Of a DNA stretch of 64,000 bases, positions 18,197 to 26,531 are shown piece after piece. A program made the translations under genes and the position numbers. The stretch is taken from contig CAVQDQ010000005.1 in NCBI GenBank assembly GCA_963711315.1, positions 124,001-188,000 of the forward strand. Reading direction: 5' to 3'. The stretch comes from PALSA-612 sp963711315. GTDB lineage: Bacteria; Actinomycetota; Thermoleophilia; Gaiellales; Gaiellaceae. The notes below the pieces were generated by a model that was given only the letters and a program-made list of their open reading frames with translations, ran no database searches and was not told the DNA's origin. The first letter of the stretch is position 1, and the number at the start of each line of letters is the position of its first letter.

Positions 18197-18601
18197 GTGG
18201 GCATCGACCGCTCCAACATTGGCGACGCTTCCGAGCCGGTCACGTTCGACGTCGAGCGCGGCGCCATCGTGAGGCTCGCGGAGGCGATCGGCGACGACCA
18301 GCCTGCCTATGCGGAAGGTACCGTCGCACCGCCGACCTTCCCGACGACCTTCAACTTCCGACTACCAGTGCCTTCGTTGCGGGCCATCGATCCTGCGCGC
18401 TTCATCCACGGCGACCAGGAGTACGCGTACGAGCGGCCTTTGCGCGCCGGCGACCGCATCACCTGCGTGGCGAAGATCGCCGACGTGAACGAGAAGGAGA
18501 CGCGACTGGGCAAGGCGACGTTCGCGGTCGTAGAAACCGAGGGGCGCGACCAGGCCGGGGAGCTCGTCTTCACCGGCCGCGCGACGCTGATCGTCAGATG
18601 A
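18197..18601 (+). CDS. MaoC-like dehydratase N-terminal-type subunit (HadA/C-like)
   Basis: 134-aa hotdog protein of the FAS1-DH / MaoC N-terminal type: VTFDVERGAIVRLAEAIGDD, APPTFPTTFNFRLP, IHGDQEYAYERPLRAGDRITC and the GELVFTGRATLIVR end. In mycobacteria such a subunit pairs with a catalytic HadB to hydrate or dehydrate 3-hydroxyacyl thioesters. The stop overlaps the HadB-like start (ATGA), supporting a heterodimer. The GTG at 18197 is chosen from the TAGCCT box; a longer frame begins at 18155 but crosses the divergent thioesterase. Confidence 0.8.
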   Translation: MGIDRSNIGDASEPVTFDVERGAIVRLAEAIGDDQPAYAEGTVAPPTFPTTFNFRLPVPSLRAIDPARFIHGDQEYAYERPLRAGDRITCVAKIADVNEKETRLGKATFAVVETEGRDQAGELVFTGRATLIVR

Positions 18602-18981
18602 AGGCAGGCGACGAGCTCACACCGCTCGAGAAGGAGCCCGTGACGAGGCTCCAGCTCGTGAAGTACGCGGGCGCGTCAGGCGACTTCAACCCCATCCACT
18701 GGGACCCGGAGCGGGGCGAGGAGATGGGGCTCGGTGGCGTGATCGCGCACGGGATGCTCAGCATGGGCTTCCTCGGGCAGTACGTCGCGGGTGTCGCCGG
18801 GCCAGAGCGTGTGAGGCGGCTGCAGGTCCGGTTCGGGGCCATGGTGCGTCCGGGCGACGAGCTCACGTGCCGCGGTACGGTGCGTTCGGTGGAAGACGGC
18901 CGGGCAACACTCGACGTGTGGGCTGAGAACCAGGGCGGCGAGAAGGTGACAACCGGCGAGGCGGAGGTGGAGATCGGATGA
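18598..18981 (+). CDS. MaoC-type enoyl-CoA hydratase/dehydratase catalytic subunit (HadB-like)
   Basis: 127-aa hotdog hydratase with the complete hydratase-2 motif SGDFNPIHWDPERGEEMGLG (Asp and His catalytic pair, about 24-43) and GVIAHGMLSMGFLGQYV. It would carry the active site missing in the partner at 18197. It starts within the stop of that gene and its own stop overlaps the SDR start at 18978, so the trio hydratase-A, hydratase-B and ketoacyl reductase forms a compact beta-oxidation or elongation unit. Confidence 0.87.
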   Translation: MKAGDELTPLEKEPVTRLQLVKYAGASGDFNPIHWDPERGEEMGLGGVIAHGMLSMGFLGQYVAGVAGPERVRRLQVRFGAMVRPGDELTCRGTVRSVEDGRATLDVWAENQGGEKVTTGEAEVEIG

Positions 18982-19698
18982 GGTTCGACGGCAAGGTCGC
19001 TCTCGTGACAGGCGGAGCCCGCGGCATCGGCGCGGCCACGGCGGCGCGACTCGTGGAGGAGGGCGCGCGAGTGGCCGTCACCGACCTCGACTTCGACGGC
19101 GAGGGCCCGGCACTTCAGATCGCCTGTGACGTAACGAAGCGGGACGAGGTGGAGGCTGCGGTCGCGCAGACGGTCTCTGAGCTGGGCGGGCTCGACGTCC
19201 TCGTCACGTCCGCGGGCGTCATCCGCGACAACCTCCTCCACAAGATGACCGATGACGACTGGGGGACCGTGATCGACACGCACCTGCGCGGGACGTTCCT
19301 CGTCGGTCCAGGCGGCGCAGGCTCACATGGTCGAGCAGAAGTCGGGGAAGATGGTGCTCATCTCCTCCTCGTCCGCGCAGGGCAACCGCGGCCAGACGAA
19401 CTACTCGGCGGCCAAAGCTGGCATCCAGGGCATGACGAAGACGCTCGCCATCGAGCTGGGCCCGTTCAACATCAACGTCAATTGCGTCGCTCCCGGCTTC
19501 GTCGTCACGCGGATGACCGCGCAGACGGCCGAGCGCGTGGGCGTCGAGTTCGAGGACTTCCAGAAGTTCGCGGCCGAGCAGATCCCCCTCAGGCGGGTCG
19601 GCCAGCCCGAGGACATTGCCTCGGTGATCGCCTTCTTGGCGTCAGACGACGCGAGCTTCGTCTCGGGCCAGGTGATCTACGTCCGCGGCGGCCCCTAG
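18978..19698 (+). CDS. FabG-like SDR, 3-oxoacyl reductase type, one-base frameshift
   Basis: About 239 aa after repair. TGGARGIGAATAARLVEEG binds NAD(P), TSAGVIRDNLLHKM follows beta-4, and the catalytic part is LISSSSAQGNRGQTNYSAAKAG. The C-terminal ending is FLASDDASFVSGQVIYVRGGP. One extra G near 19305 breaks the frame; removal gives GTFLVVQAAQAHMVEQ. It completes a HadA-HadB-reductase operon. The last 57 bp recur at 22781-22837 (53 of 57 identical). Confidence 0.86.
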
Positions 19699-19728
19699 CG
19701 CGCGCTCGTCCAGTCCGGCAGCGCGAAC

Positions 19729-20877
19729 GTGAGCGCCCGCACGCTCATCCTTGGTGGAGGCTTCGGCGGCATCGCCGCGGCGACCGGCCTGCGCGACCGG
19801 CTTGGAGGCGCGCACGAAGTGCTCCTCGTCGACCGGCGGCCTGCATTCTCGATGGGCCTCCGCAAGCTCTGGGAGCTCGTGGGGCTGGGGACGATCGATG
19901 AGGGGAGCCGCCCGCGTTCCGCCCTGGGCGGCGGTGGGATAGAGGTCGTCGAAGCCGACGTCACCGCCGTCGATCCAGCCCGGCGTTCCGTGGAGACGAG
20001 CGTCGGACACCTCGAGGGCGAGCGGTTGGTCGTGGCGCTCGGCGCCGAGCCCCGCGCCAATCTAGTCCCTGGCCTCGCGGAGCATGGCCACGACGTGTGG
20101 TCGTTCAGAACTGCGCCACTGCTTCGCCGAGCCCTCGAGGCCTTCGGCGGCGGTCGCGTGGCCATTGTCATCTTCGGGGCGCCGTACCCGTGCCCGCCCG
20201 CACCGTACGAATGCGCGATGTTGCTCGACGATCACCTGCGTCAGCGAGGGCTGCGTGAGAGGACGCACCTGTCGGTGGTGACACTCCAGCCGATGCTGCT
20301 GCCGAACGCCGGCGCCGAGGGCTCGGCATGGATCGGGGAGCGCCTTGACGAGCGCGGGATCAAATGGCAGGTGGGCAGGAAGGCCGACCGTGTCGAGCGC
20401 GGCCGGGTGGTGTTCGAGGACGGCGACCTCCCCTTCGATCTGCTGCTAGCCCTGCCGCCGCACCGCCCGCCCGCCGTGCTCGATGCTGCCGGCCTGCTCG
20501 GTGACAGCGGCTGGATCGAGCCAGACCGGGGCACGCTCGCGACGGCGTTCGACGGGGTCTGGGCAGTCGGCGACTGCACTCTGATACGGCTTGCCAACGG
20601 CCTGCCGTTCCCGAAGGCCGGCGTGATGGCAGAGGCGCAGGGCACGACGGTGGCGGCGGCGATCGCGGCCGAGATCCTCGGTCAGCCCGCTCCCGGACCG
20701 TTCGACGGTCACGGCTTCTGCTTCCTCGAGACCGGGCTCAGCGAGTCCGCGCTGATCGAGGGAGACTTCTATGCCGAGCCCGAGCCGTCTGTCCGGCTGG
20801 GCGAGATCTCCGAGGCGCACCACGTCGAGAAGGTCGAGTTCGAGCGCGAGCACCTGGCGCGCTGGTTCGGCCGCTAG
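19729..20877 (+). CDS. NAD(P)/FAD-dependent oxidoreductase, sulfide:quinone reductase/NDH-2-like
   Basis: 382-aa two-dinucleotide-domain flavoprotein. TLILGGGFGGIAAATGLRDR (about 5-24) is the FAD Rossmann motif, GERLVVALGAEPR the second strand, and GVWAVGDCTLIRLANGLPFPKAG the C-terminal FAD signature with Asp-Cys. PYPCPPAPYECAMLLDDHLRQRG is typical of SQR-like proteins. The electron partner and substrate are not evident. The GTG start is 30 bp after the FabG-like stop. It belongs to the block (19.7-22.8 kb) bracketed by the repeated FabG 3' end. Confidence 0.82.
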   Translation: MSARTLILGGGFGGIAAATGLRDRLGGAHEVLLVDRRPAFSMGLRKLWELVGLGTIDEGSRPRSALGGGGIEVVEADVTAVDPARRSVETSVGHLEGERLVVALGAEPRANLVPGLAEHGHDVWSFRTAPLLRRALEAFGGGRVAIVIFGAPYPCPPAPYECAMLLDDHLRQRGLRERTHLSVVTLQPMLLPNAGAEGSAWIGERLDERGIKWQVGRKADRVERGRVVFEDGDLPFDLLLALPPHRPPAVLDAAGLLGDSGWIEPDRGTLATAFDGVWAVGDCTLIRLANGLPFPKAGVMAEAQGTTVAAAIAAEILGQPAPGPFDGHGFCFLETGLSESALIEGDFYAEPEPSVRLGEISEAHHVEKVEFEREHLARWFGR

Positions 20878-20888
20878 AGCTTCGGTCG

Positions 20889-21296
20889 ATGCTCGTGCCC
20901 GTGCTCGCGGCGCGCGCCGCCGCCGTCGTGATGGTGGCCGTCGCGGCATTTCAGGTGGCACTCGTCTTCGGCGCACCGTGGGGCGCGTATACGCAGGGAG
21001 GCGGAGCGGAAGGTGCCCTCGACACATCCGGGCGCGTGGTCGCCGCAATCTCCTGCGCGATCTTGCTCGTGATGGCCGCTGCCATCCTGGCGCGAGTCCG
21101 AGAGGGTCCGCTCAAGGGCGCTCCGGGCAAGCTTGTGACCGCACTCGCCTGGTTCACGACGATCTATGCCGCCGTCGCCGTCGTCTTCAACTTGGCCACG
21201 CGGAGCTCGTCCGAGCGCGCCGTGTTCGCGCCGACAGCGATCCTTCTGTTCGTCCTCGTCGTGACCGTGATGGTCGGCTCTCGCCGCGCTCAGTAA
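20889..21296 (+). CDS. Hypothetical membrane protein, four transmembrane segments
   Basis: 135 aa with four hydrophobic stretches: VLAARAAAVVMVAVAAFQVA, VVAAISCAILLVMAAAILA, LVTALAWFTTIYAAVAVVF and FAPTAILLFVLVVTVMVG. Charged loops follow the first and second segments. It resembles small uncharacterised integral membrane proteins common in Actinobacteria; no family is named. It follows the flavoprotein by 11 bp. Confidence 0.65.
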   Translation: MLVPVLAARAAAVVMVAVAAFQVALVFGAPWGAYTQGGGAEGALDTSGRVVAAISCAILLVMAAAILARVREGPLKGAPGKLVTALAWFTTIYAAVAVVFNLATRSSSERAVFAPTAILLFVLVVTVMVGSRRAQ

Positions 21297-21474
21297 TGTC
21301 TGTGGCGCGTGACGAGCGGCTTCGGGCGGCTTCGCCATCCGCGCCGACCACGGTGCGAGATGCGTAGTTCCACACCCTGACGATCCGGGATTCCCGCCAT
21401 GCGTGCGATCGACGTTTCGAAAAGAATTGGGTCGATCCGGTGGCCGGCCGGCTGCGCACGAGGAGGTGGTCGCG

Positions 21475-22773
21475 ATGGCAGCAACTTCGAGCCCGGCGCG
21501 TTCCGGCTCGAAGCCCGGAGTTCCGCTCGCTGCGATGGCCGGCTCGGCTCGTCCTGACGTGCTCGTGTTCACGGGCGCCATCGTGATCCTCCTCCTGCAC
21601 GCAGTGGTCGACTCGTTCGTTGCGCCCGAACCGGGCACAGGGCCGTCCGACCACGTGTTGCGCGGGCTCGCCACCGTTTCGGCACTCGCCCTCGCAGCGG
21701 TCGTCTATCCGCGTTTGGCGACAGGCGGACGCGCAGCGTTGGCGGCGGTCCTCGGAGCACTGTCCGTCGAGGGAGCAGCGCTGGCGATCGCGGATGCCCA
21801 CGCCGTCGGCGCGCGCGGTGAGGACTGGACCGGGTTCCTGCTCCTTCCGATCGGCGTTGCACTGCTCGGGCTCGCCGTTGCATTGCTCTGGCGCTCGCGC
21901 AAGCCTGGCCGGCTCCGCTACCTGCGGCGAGCCGGGATCGCGGTCGCAGCGGTCCTCGCGGCGTACTGGCTTGTCCTGCCGGTCGCAATGGCGATTCTCG
22001 CCACACATCGCCCACGTGCGGACGTCGCGTCCGCCGACCTGGGTGCTCCGTACCAGCAGGTGTCGATTCAGACGAGCGATGGTCTCGACCTCGCGGCCTG
22101 GTATGTGCCCTCGCGCAACGGCGCCGCCGTCATCTCCTACCCGACCCGCCAGGGGAAGGCTGAGCAGGCGCGGATGCTGGTACGACACGGGTACGGTGTG
22201 CTCCTGGTCGACGCGCGCGGCTACGACGGAAGCGAGGGCGACCCGAACGCGTTTGGTTGGGACGGCGCGAAGGACATCGGCGCCGCCGTCGCCTGGCTAC
22301 AGCAACGGCCCGACGTGACCGACGGCGGCATCGGCGGCATCGGCTTCTCCGTTGGCGGCGAGACGATGATGCAGGCGGCCGCTTCCAACGCCGGCCTCCG
22401 CGCCGTCGTCTCGGAGGGCGCAGGCGTGCGCTCGGTGCGCGAGCATCTGCTGCGCGGGCCGCGCGGCTGGTTCTCGCTGCCCGAAGCGGCCGTGCAGACC
22501 GCCGCGATCGCCGTGATGAGCGGCACCGGCCCGCCGCCCTCGCTCAGCGATCTCGTCCCCCGAATCGCCCCGCGACCGCTCTTCCTCATTCATGCAGGGC
22601 AGGGCGGCGGCGGAGAGGAGTTGAACCGCGACTACTACCGAGCCGCCTCGAGCCCGAAGACGCTGTGGAAGATCGACGAAGCGGGCCACGTGGGCGGCTT
22701 CCAGGCCCGCCCGACCGAGTACGAGCAGCGCGTGACGCGCTTCTTCGACGCAGCGCTGCTCGGAGGGAGATGA
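21475..22773 (+). CDS. Membrane-anchored alpha/beta hydrolase
   Basis: 432 aa. The N-terminal 190 residues hold about four transmembrane helices (LVFTGAIVILLLHAVVDSF, VLRGLATVSALALAAVVYP, FLLLPIGVALLGLAVALLW, AGIAVAAVLAAYWLVLPVA). An alpha/beta hydrolase domain follows, with VLLVDARGYDGSEGD, the nucleophile elbow GGIGFSVGGETMM (Ser) and a late His in DEAGHVGGF. It probably acts at the outer membrane face on a lipid or ester; the substrate is unknown. The ATG at 21475 follows AGGAGG by 8 nt, so it is preferred over the upstream in-frame start at 21403. Confidence 0.8.
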   Translation: MAATSSPARSGSKPGVPLAAMAGSARPDVLVFTGAIVILLLHAVVDSFVAPEPGTGPSDHVLRGLATVSALALAAVVYPRLATGGRAALAAVLGALSVEGAALAIADAHAVGARGEDWTGFLLLPIGVALLGLAVALLWRSRKPGRLRYLRRAGIAVAAVLAAYWLVLPVAMAILATHRPRADVASADLGAPYQQVSIQTSDGLDLAAWYVPSRNGAAVISYPTRQGKAEQARMLVRHGYGVLLVDARGYDGSEGDPNAFGWDGAKDIGAAVAWLQQRPDVTDGGIGGIGFSVGGETMMQAAASNAGLRAVVSEGAGVRSVREHLLRGPRGWFSLPEAAVQTAAIAVMSGTGPPPSLSDLVPRIAPRPLFLIHAGQGGGGEELNRDYYRAASSPKTLWKIDEAGHVGGFQARPTEYEQRVTRFFDAALLGGR

Positions 22774-22837
22774 CCTCGCCTCAGACGACGCGAGCTTCGT
22801 GTCCGGCCAGGTGATGTACGTCCGCGGCGGGCCCTAG
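22774..22837 (+). pseudogene. 3' remnant of a FabG-like SDR gene
   Basis: Directly after the hydrolase stop, one frame reads LASDDASFVSGQVMYVRGGP and a stop. This is the C-terminus of the SDR at 18978 with one substitution (Val-Met for Val-Ile); 53 of 57 bases match 19642-19698. The rest of the gene is absent, so it is a fragment. It implies a duplication/insertion or a deleted tandem paralogue. Confidence 0.75.
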
Positions 22838-22853
22838 CTGCAACAGCGCGACG

Positions 22854-23858
22854 CTACGAGGGCGTTGTGGGCTCATCCTCGACTCGCTCGAGCCAGCAGT
22901 CGCGCCACCAAGGGTAGATGGCTCGAGGACAGAACCAGCGGCCGATGCTGTGTTGGCCCCGGCAGACCACGCCGTCGAGGATGACCGCGTCGCTCTTGAG
23001 CTCGACCATCTCGCCGGTTGCCTCGTCGATGAATCGTGTGACTTGGCGCTTGACGGTATGGGTCTGCCCGCAATACGGGAGCATCTCCCGGTCGTAGCCG
23101 AGACCCCGAGTCTTGAAGGCGGAATCGAGAGTCCGCTCGATCTCTGCCTTCGACTTGACGCGAACGAGATCGCCGGCTTTTAGGCTCAACTCCGGAGTCC
23201 TCGTGACGTCTCCCAGACGCGGGTGGACAGGTCCGGGCATGTGAAGACGGAGTTTCAGCCCGAGCGCGTAGAGAAAGGCCCGTATGGAAACCTTCAGCCA
23301 CGGCCAGATACCGACGTTGCCGCCTGTCAGCTCGCGGACAAATGACCCGGCGTCGAACCAGGAGAGCGGTTCTGTCGCCTCGGGAAACTCGGTCGCTTGG
23401 CAACGGAAGATCTCCTTCTGCCCGCCGTTTGCCGTGGGCGCCGCCCGAGTGTTCCCCTGGACCCGATCCTCGAGCTGCTCGAGCGAGCCATTAGGCACGT
23501 CCGCCGGATGAGTGTCGACACCGGAGACGCGACGCAACCACGGCTCCTTCCAGTACAGAAGACAACCTGCCTCGCAACCCCCGTGCGCGGAGCCGTCGCA
23601 CCGCAGGCCGTCGAGGAGCACTGTGTTCGGCATGCGGCGCGAGTTGATGGGGTTGACCGTGTCGCACGCACGCTCAACCCGTGCAACAACTGTGAATTGG
23701 CCACCGAAGAAGCGAAGCATCTCCGGCATGAACGGAACGCCGTCGAGGCAGCCGTCCTCATCCAACGTCTCGAGTATCTCTGCCGGGGACCTGAGCTCGA
23801 CGACGTCGTCTCGACGTAGCTGGTCGCACTTGCGTCCACGAAACAGTCGAGCGGCCAT
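22854..23858 (-). CDS. Protein of unknown function with two repeated Cys-containing halves
   Basis: 334 aa from the ATG at 23858; a longer frame upstream is not protein-like. Two related units are visible. The first (about 18-110) runs from DVVELRSPAEILETLDEDGC through MPEMLRFFGGQF to LLDGLRCDGSAHGGCEAGC and WLRRV. The second (about 235-330) runs from DLVRVKSKAEIERTLDSAF through REMLPYCGQTHTV to ILDGVVCRGQHSIGRWFCPRAIYPWWRD and WLERV. Conserved Cys/His suggest metal binding or disulphides. No signal peptide is seen. I recognise this style beside polysaccharide genes but can name no function. It is divergent from the ATP-grasp operon. Confidence 0.75.
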   Translation of the reverse strand: MAARLFRGRKCDQLRRDDVVELRSPAEILETLDEDGCLDGVPFMPEMLRFFGGQFTVVARVERACDTVNPINSRRMPNTVLLDGLRCDGSAHGGCEAGCLLYWKEPWLRRVSGVDTHPADVPNGSLEQLEDRVQGNTRAAPTANGGQKEIFRCQATEFPEATEPLSWFDAGSFVRELTGGNVGIWPWLKVSIRAFLYALGLKLRLHMPGPVHPRLGDVTRTPELSLKAGDLVRVKSKAEIERTLDSAFKTRGLGYDREMLPYCGQTHTVKRQVTRFIDEATGEMVELKSDAVILDGVVCRGQHSIGRWFCPRAIYPWWRDCWLERVEDEPTTPS

Positions 23859-24088
23859 TGTCACATTGTTCGACCTGCGATCCGCTGCGTCAATACGGCA
23901 CCTGCGGCCGCGTGGGCCAAATGTGCAACGCGTACAGCTGCACGCTGACAGGAGCCCAATCGTGCGCTCGTGCTCGTTCAACTGGGCACAAGAACAGTTG
24001 ACGCTGGACGACGGGACGGCCAAGCTTGGGTCAGTCGCCCAAGCCAAAAACCGTCCGGGAGCGAGCGAAATGCCCAGGTTCCACAATC

Positions 24089-24151
24089 GGGGTGCACCCC
24101 CGAATGCAAAGCATGACTGATGTGGTGCGTGCGTTGGATCAACGAATTCGT
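24089..24151. promoter_or_regulatory. Palindromes upstream of the ATP-grasp operon
   Basis: The 298-bp gap 23859-24156 holds no gene. It contains GGGGTGCACCCC (24089-24100, perfect palindrome inside a 17-bp near-palindrome) and ACGAATTCGT (24142-24151), 56 and 5 bp before the ATG at 24157. They may be operator or start-site structures; this rests only on symmetry. Confidence 0.3.
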
Positions 24152-24156
24152 AAGCC

Positions 24157-25365
24157 ATGACTAGAAAGATCCCACCGAACGGCATCGGTGCCCTCGTCGT
24201 TGGCGGTGACTACCAGGGACTGGGCATCGTGAGGAGCCTCGGGCGACGTGGAGTGCCGGTCTTCGTAATCGACAACGAGCCGTCGATCGCGCGCTACTCG
24301 CGTTACACGAGTCGAGCGATTCGCGTTCCGGACCTCCTACACGAGGAGCGCATCGTCCAGACTGTGCTCGACGTCGGCCGCCGATTCGGGCTCGTCGGCT
24401 GGGTTCTCTATCCGACGCGAGACGAGATCGTCGCGGCAATTTCGCGTCATCGCACCGAGTTGCAGACGATCTTCAGAGTGCCCACTCCCGAATGGGCCGG
24501 CGTCAAGAACGCCTGGGACAAGCGCCTCACGTACAAGCTCGCGAGCGAACTCGAGATCCCGACACCGACGACTTACACCGGCCGAGACGCGCTCAGCGTA
24601 AACGGCAGTGAGGTCTCGTTTCCCGTCATCATCAAACCGGCAATCAAGGAGCACTTCATCTATGTGACGAAGGTGAAGGCTCTGCGCGCCGACACGAGAG
24701 AGCAGCTCGAGTACCTCTTCCGCGAAACATGTTCTGTGATCCCTCCCGAGGAGGCGATGCTCCAGGAGCTGATCCCGGGTGGTGGGGAGCATCAGTTCAG
24801 CTATTGCTGTTTCTTCAAGAACGGACGGGCTGTGGCCAAGATGCTCGTTCGGCGCGCGCGACAGCATCCTCCGTTGTTCGGGCGGTCGAGCACATACGTG
24901 GAAACCGTCGACATGCCACAGCTCGAGGATCCGTCGGAGCGGTTTCTCGCCGCCATCAACTACTACGGATTGGCAGAGATCGAATACAAGTTCGACGAGC
25001 GGGACGGGCGCTACAAGATGCTCGACGTGAACCTGCGGACGTGGGGCTCGCACGCGATTGGCCGCCCTGCAGGCGTTGACTTCGCCTATCTCCTCTTTCG
25101 TGACCAGCTGGAGCAGACGGTCGAACCCGCGCGCGCGGCTCCTGGTATTAGGTGGATTCGCCTGGCGACGGATCTCCCGACATCCATCAGCGAGATCGCA
25201 CGCGGTCGTCTGGATTGGCGGGTGTTCCTCAAGAGTCTGACGAACTTCGACATCGAGGCCGTGTTCGAACGAGATGACCCGCTGCCGGGACTGGCGGAGC
25301 TCACGCTGATACCGCATCTCATCCGCACGCGGAGCACGCGCGGCTGGAGAGCGCCCTCGCAGTGA
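24157..25365 (+). CDS. ATP-grasp domain carboxylate ligase-like protein
   Basis: 402 aa. N-terminal Rossmann-like part (GALVVGGDYQGLGIVRSLGRRGVPV), then an ATP-grasp fold: FPVIIKPAIKEHFIYVTKVKALRA (nucleotide lysines), AMLQELIPGGGEHQFSY, and metal/nucleotide residues in GLAEIEYKFDERDGRYKMLDVNLRTWGSH. Proteins of this type in capsule loci are thought to join an amino acid or other amine to a carboxylate. The stop overlaps the flavoprotein start (GTGA), so it heads a three-gene coupled cassette. Confidence 0.85.
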   Translation: MTRKIPPNGIGALVVGGDYQGLGIVRSLGRRGVPVFVIDNEPSIARYSRYTSRAIRVPDLLHEERIVQTVLDVGRRFGLVGWVLYPTRDEIVAAISRHRTELQTIFRVPTPEWAGVKNAWDKRLTYKLASELEIPTPTTYTGRDALSVNGSEVSFPVIIKPAIKEHFIYVTKVKALRADTREQLEYLFRETCSVIPPEEAMLQELIPGGGEHQFSYCCFFKNGRAVAKMLVRRARQHPPLFGRSSTYVETVDMPQLEDPSERFLAAINYYGLAEIEYKFDERDGRYKMLDVNLRTWGSHAIGRPAGVDFAYLLFRDQLEQTVEPARAAPGIRWIRLATDLPTSISEIARGRLDWRVFLKSLTNFDIEAVFERDDPLPGLAELTLIPHLIRTRSTRGWRAPSQ

Positions 25366-26531
25366 GCACGACGTGCCGGGTCGTCGTCATCGGCGCGGGT
25401 CCGTACGCGCTCTCGACCGCAGCGTTTCTTCGCCAGGCGGGAATCGAACCTCGCCTGTTTGGCGAGGTGATGGGCTTCTGGCACGCCATGCCCGCGGGGA
25501 TGCTCCTGCGGTCGTATCGCAAGTCGTCGAGCATCGCCGACCCCCACCGGATGCTCAATCTCGACGCTTTCGAAGCAAGTATTGGCCGGCCGCTCGGAGC
25601 CCCGGTGTCGCTAGCGGATTTCGTCGAATACGGCCACTGGTTCAAGGAACAGGCGGACATTTCCGTCGACCCACACACCGTGACGAGCCTCGAGCGCAAT
25701 GGAAACGGCTTCAGGGTCACCCTGAGTGACAGCGAGACGTTGGATGCGACGAGTGTCGTCGTTGCCGTCGGCATCCGGTCGTTTGCGTGGAGGCCTCCGA
25801 TCTTTGAACATCTCGATCCGAATCTGGTTTCGCACACGTCTGAGCACCGCGACTTCAGCAACTTCAGGGGACGGCGGGTACTCGTGGTCGGTGCCGGCCA
25901 GAGCGCGCTCGAGGCCGCCGTCTTCCTCGATGCGGCCGGTGCGTCGACAGAACTGGTGGCCAGGCGACCCGCCCTTCGCTTTCTGCATGGCGAGCGCCTC
26001 AACGAAACGCCGGGCATCCTGAGCGACCTGCTCTACCCCGAGTGGGGGGTGGGCCCGCCCGGCGTGAACTGGCTCATGGGGAGACCCGCGCTCTATCGGC
26101 GGTTGCCGTCCAAGCTCGCCGAGCCGCTGGCGTATCGGGCGATTCGCCCGGCTGGATCCCTCAAGCTGCAGGCCCGCCTCGAGGGTATGCCGATCACAAT
26201 GGGGCGGGAGGTCAAGTCCGTAGAGGCCGTCGACTCTCAGGTCCGGCTCGAGCTCGACGACGAGAGCACTCGTCAGGTCGATCACGTGGTTCTTGGTACG
26301 GGCTACCGCATCGACCTCGGTCGCTATTCGTTCATGGCCCCTGACCTGCTGTCGGACATTCGGCTGAAGGGGCCGTCACCGCGGCTATCGCCGGCGTTCG
26401 AATCGTCGATCCCGAACCTCTACTTCGTAGGTGCCGTGGCTGCCGCGAGCGCCGGCCCCGGCTTTCGCTTCGTATCGCACACCGGATTCGCTGCGAAAGC
26501 CATCACGGGCAACGTGCGCGAACGAGGGTGA
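25362..26531 (+). CDS. FAD-dependent oxidoreductase (flavin monooxygenase-like)
   Basis: 389 aa. CRVVVIGAGPYALSTAAFLRQ is the FAD motif near the N-terminus. VLVVGAGQSALEAAVFLDAAG (about 171-191) is a second Rossmann motif for NADPH, as in flavin N- or Baeyer-Villiger-type monooxygenases. VVLGTGYRID and NLYFVGAVAAASAGPGFRFVSHTGFAA form the C-terminal FAD contact. It may hydroxylate or oxidise the product of the coupled ATP-grasp enzyme; that is inference. GTG start overlapping the preceding stop. Confidence 0.85.
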   Translation: MSTTCRVVVIGAGPYALSTAAFLRQAGIEPRLFGEVMGFWHAMPAGMLLRSYRKSSSIADPHRMLNLDAFEASIGRPLGAPVSLADFVEYGHWFKEQADISVDPHTVTSLERNGNGFRVTLSDSETLDATSVVVAVGIRSFAWRPPIFEHLDPNLVSHTSEHRDFSNFRGRRVLVVGAGQSALEAAVFLDAAGASTELVARRPALRFLHGERLNETPGILSDLLYPEWGVGPPGVNWLMGRPALYRRLPSKLAEPLAYRAIRPAGSLKLQARLEGMPITMGREVKSVEAVDSQVRLELDDESTRQVDHVVLGTGYRIDLGRYSFMAPDLLSDIRLKGPSPRLSPAFESSIPNLYFVGAVAAASAGPGFRFVSHTGFAAKAITGNVRERG

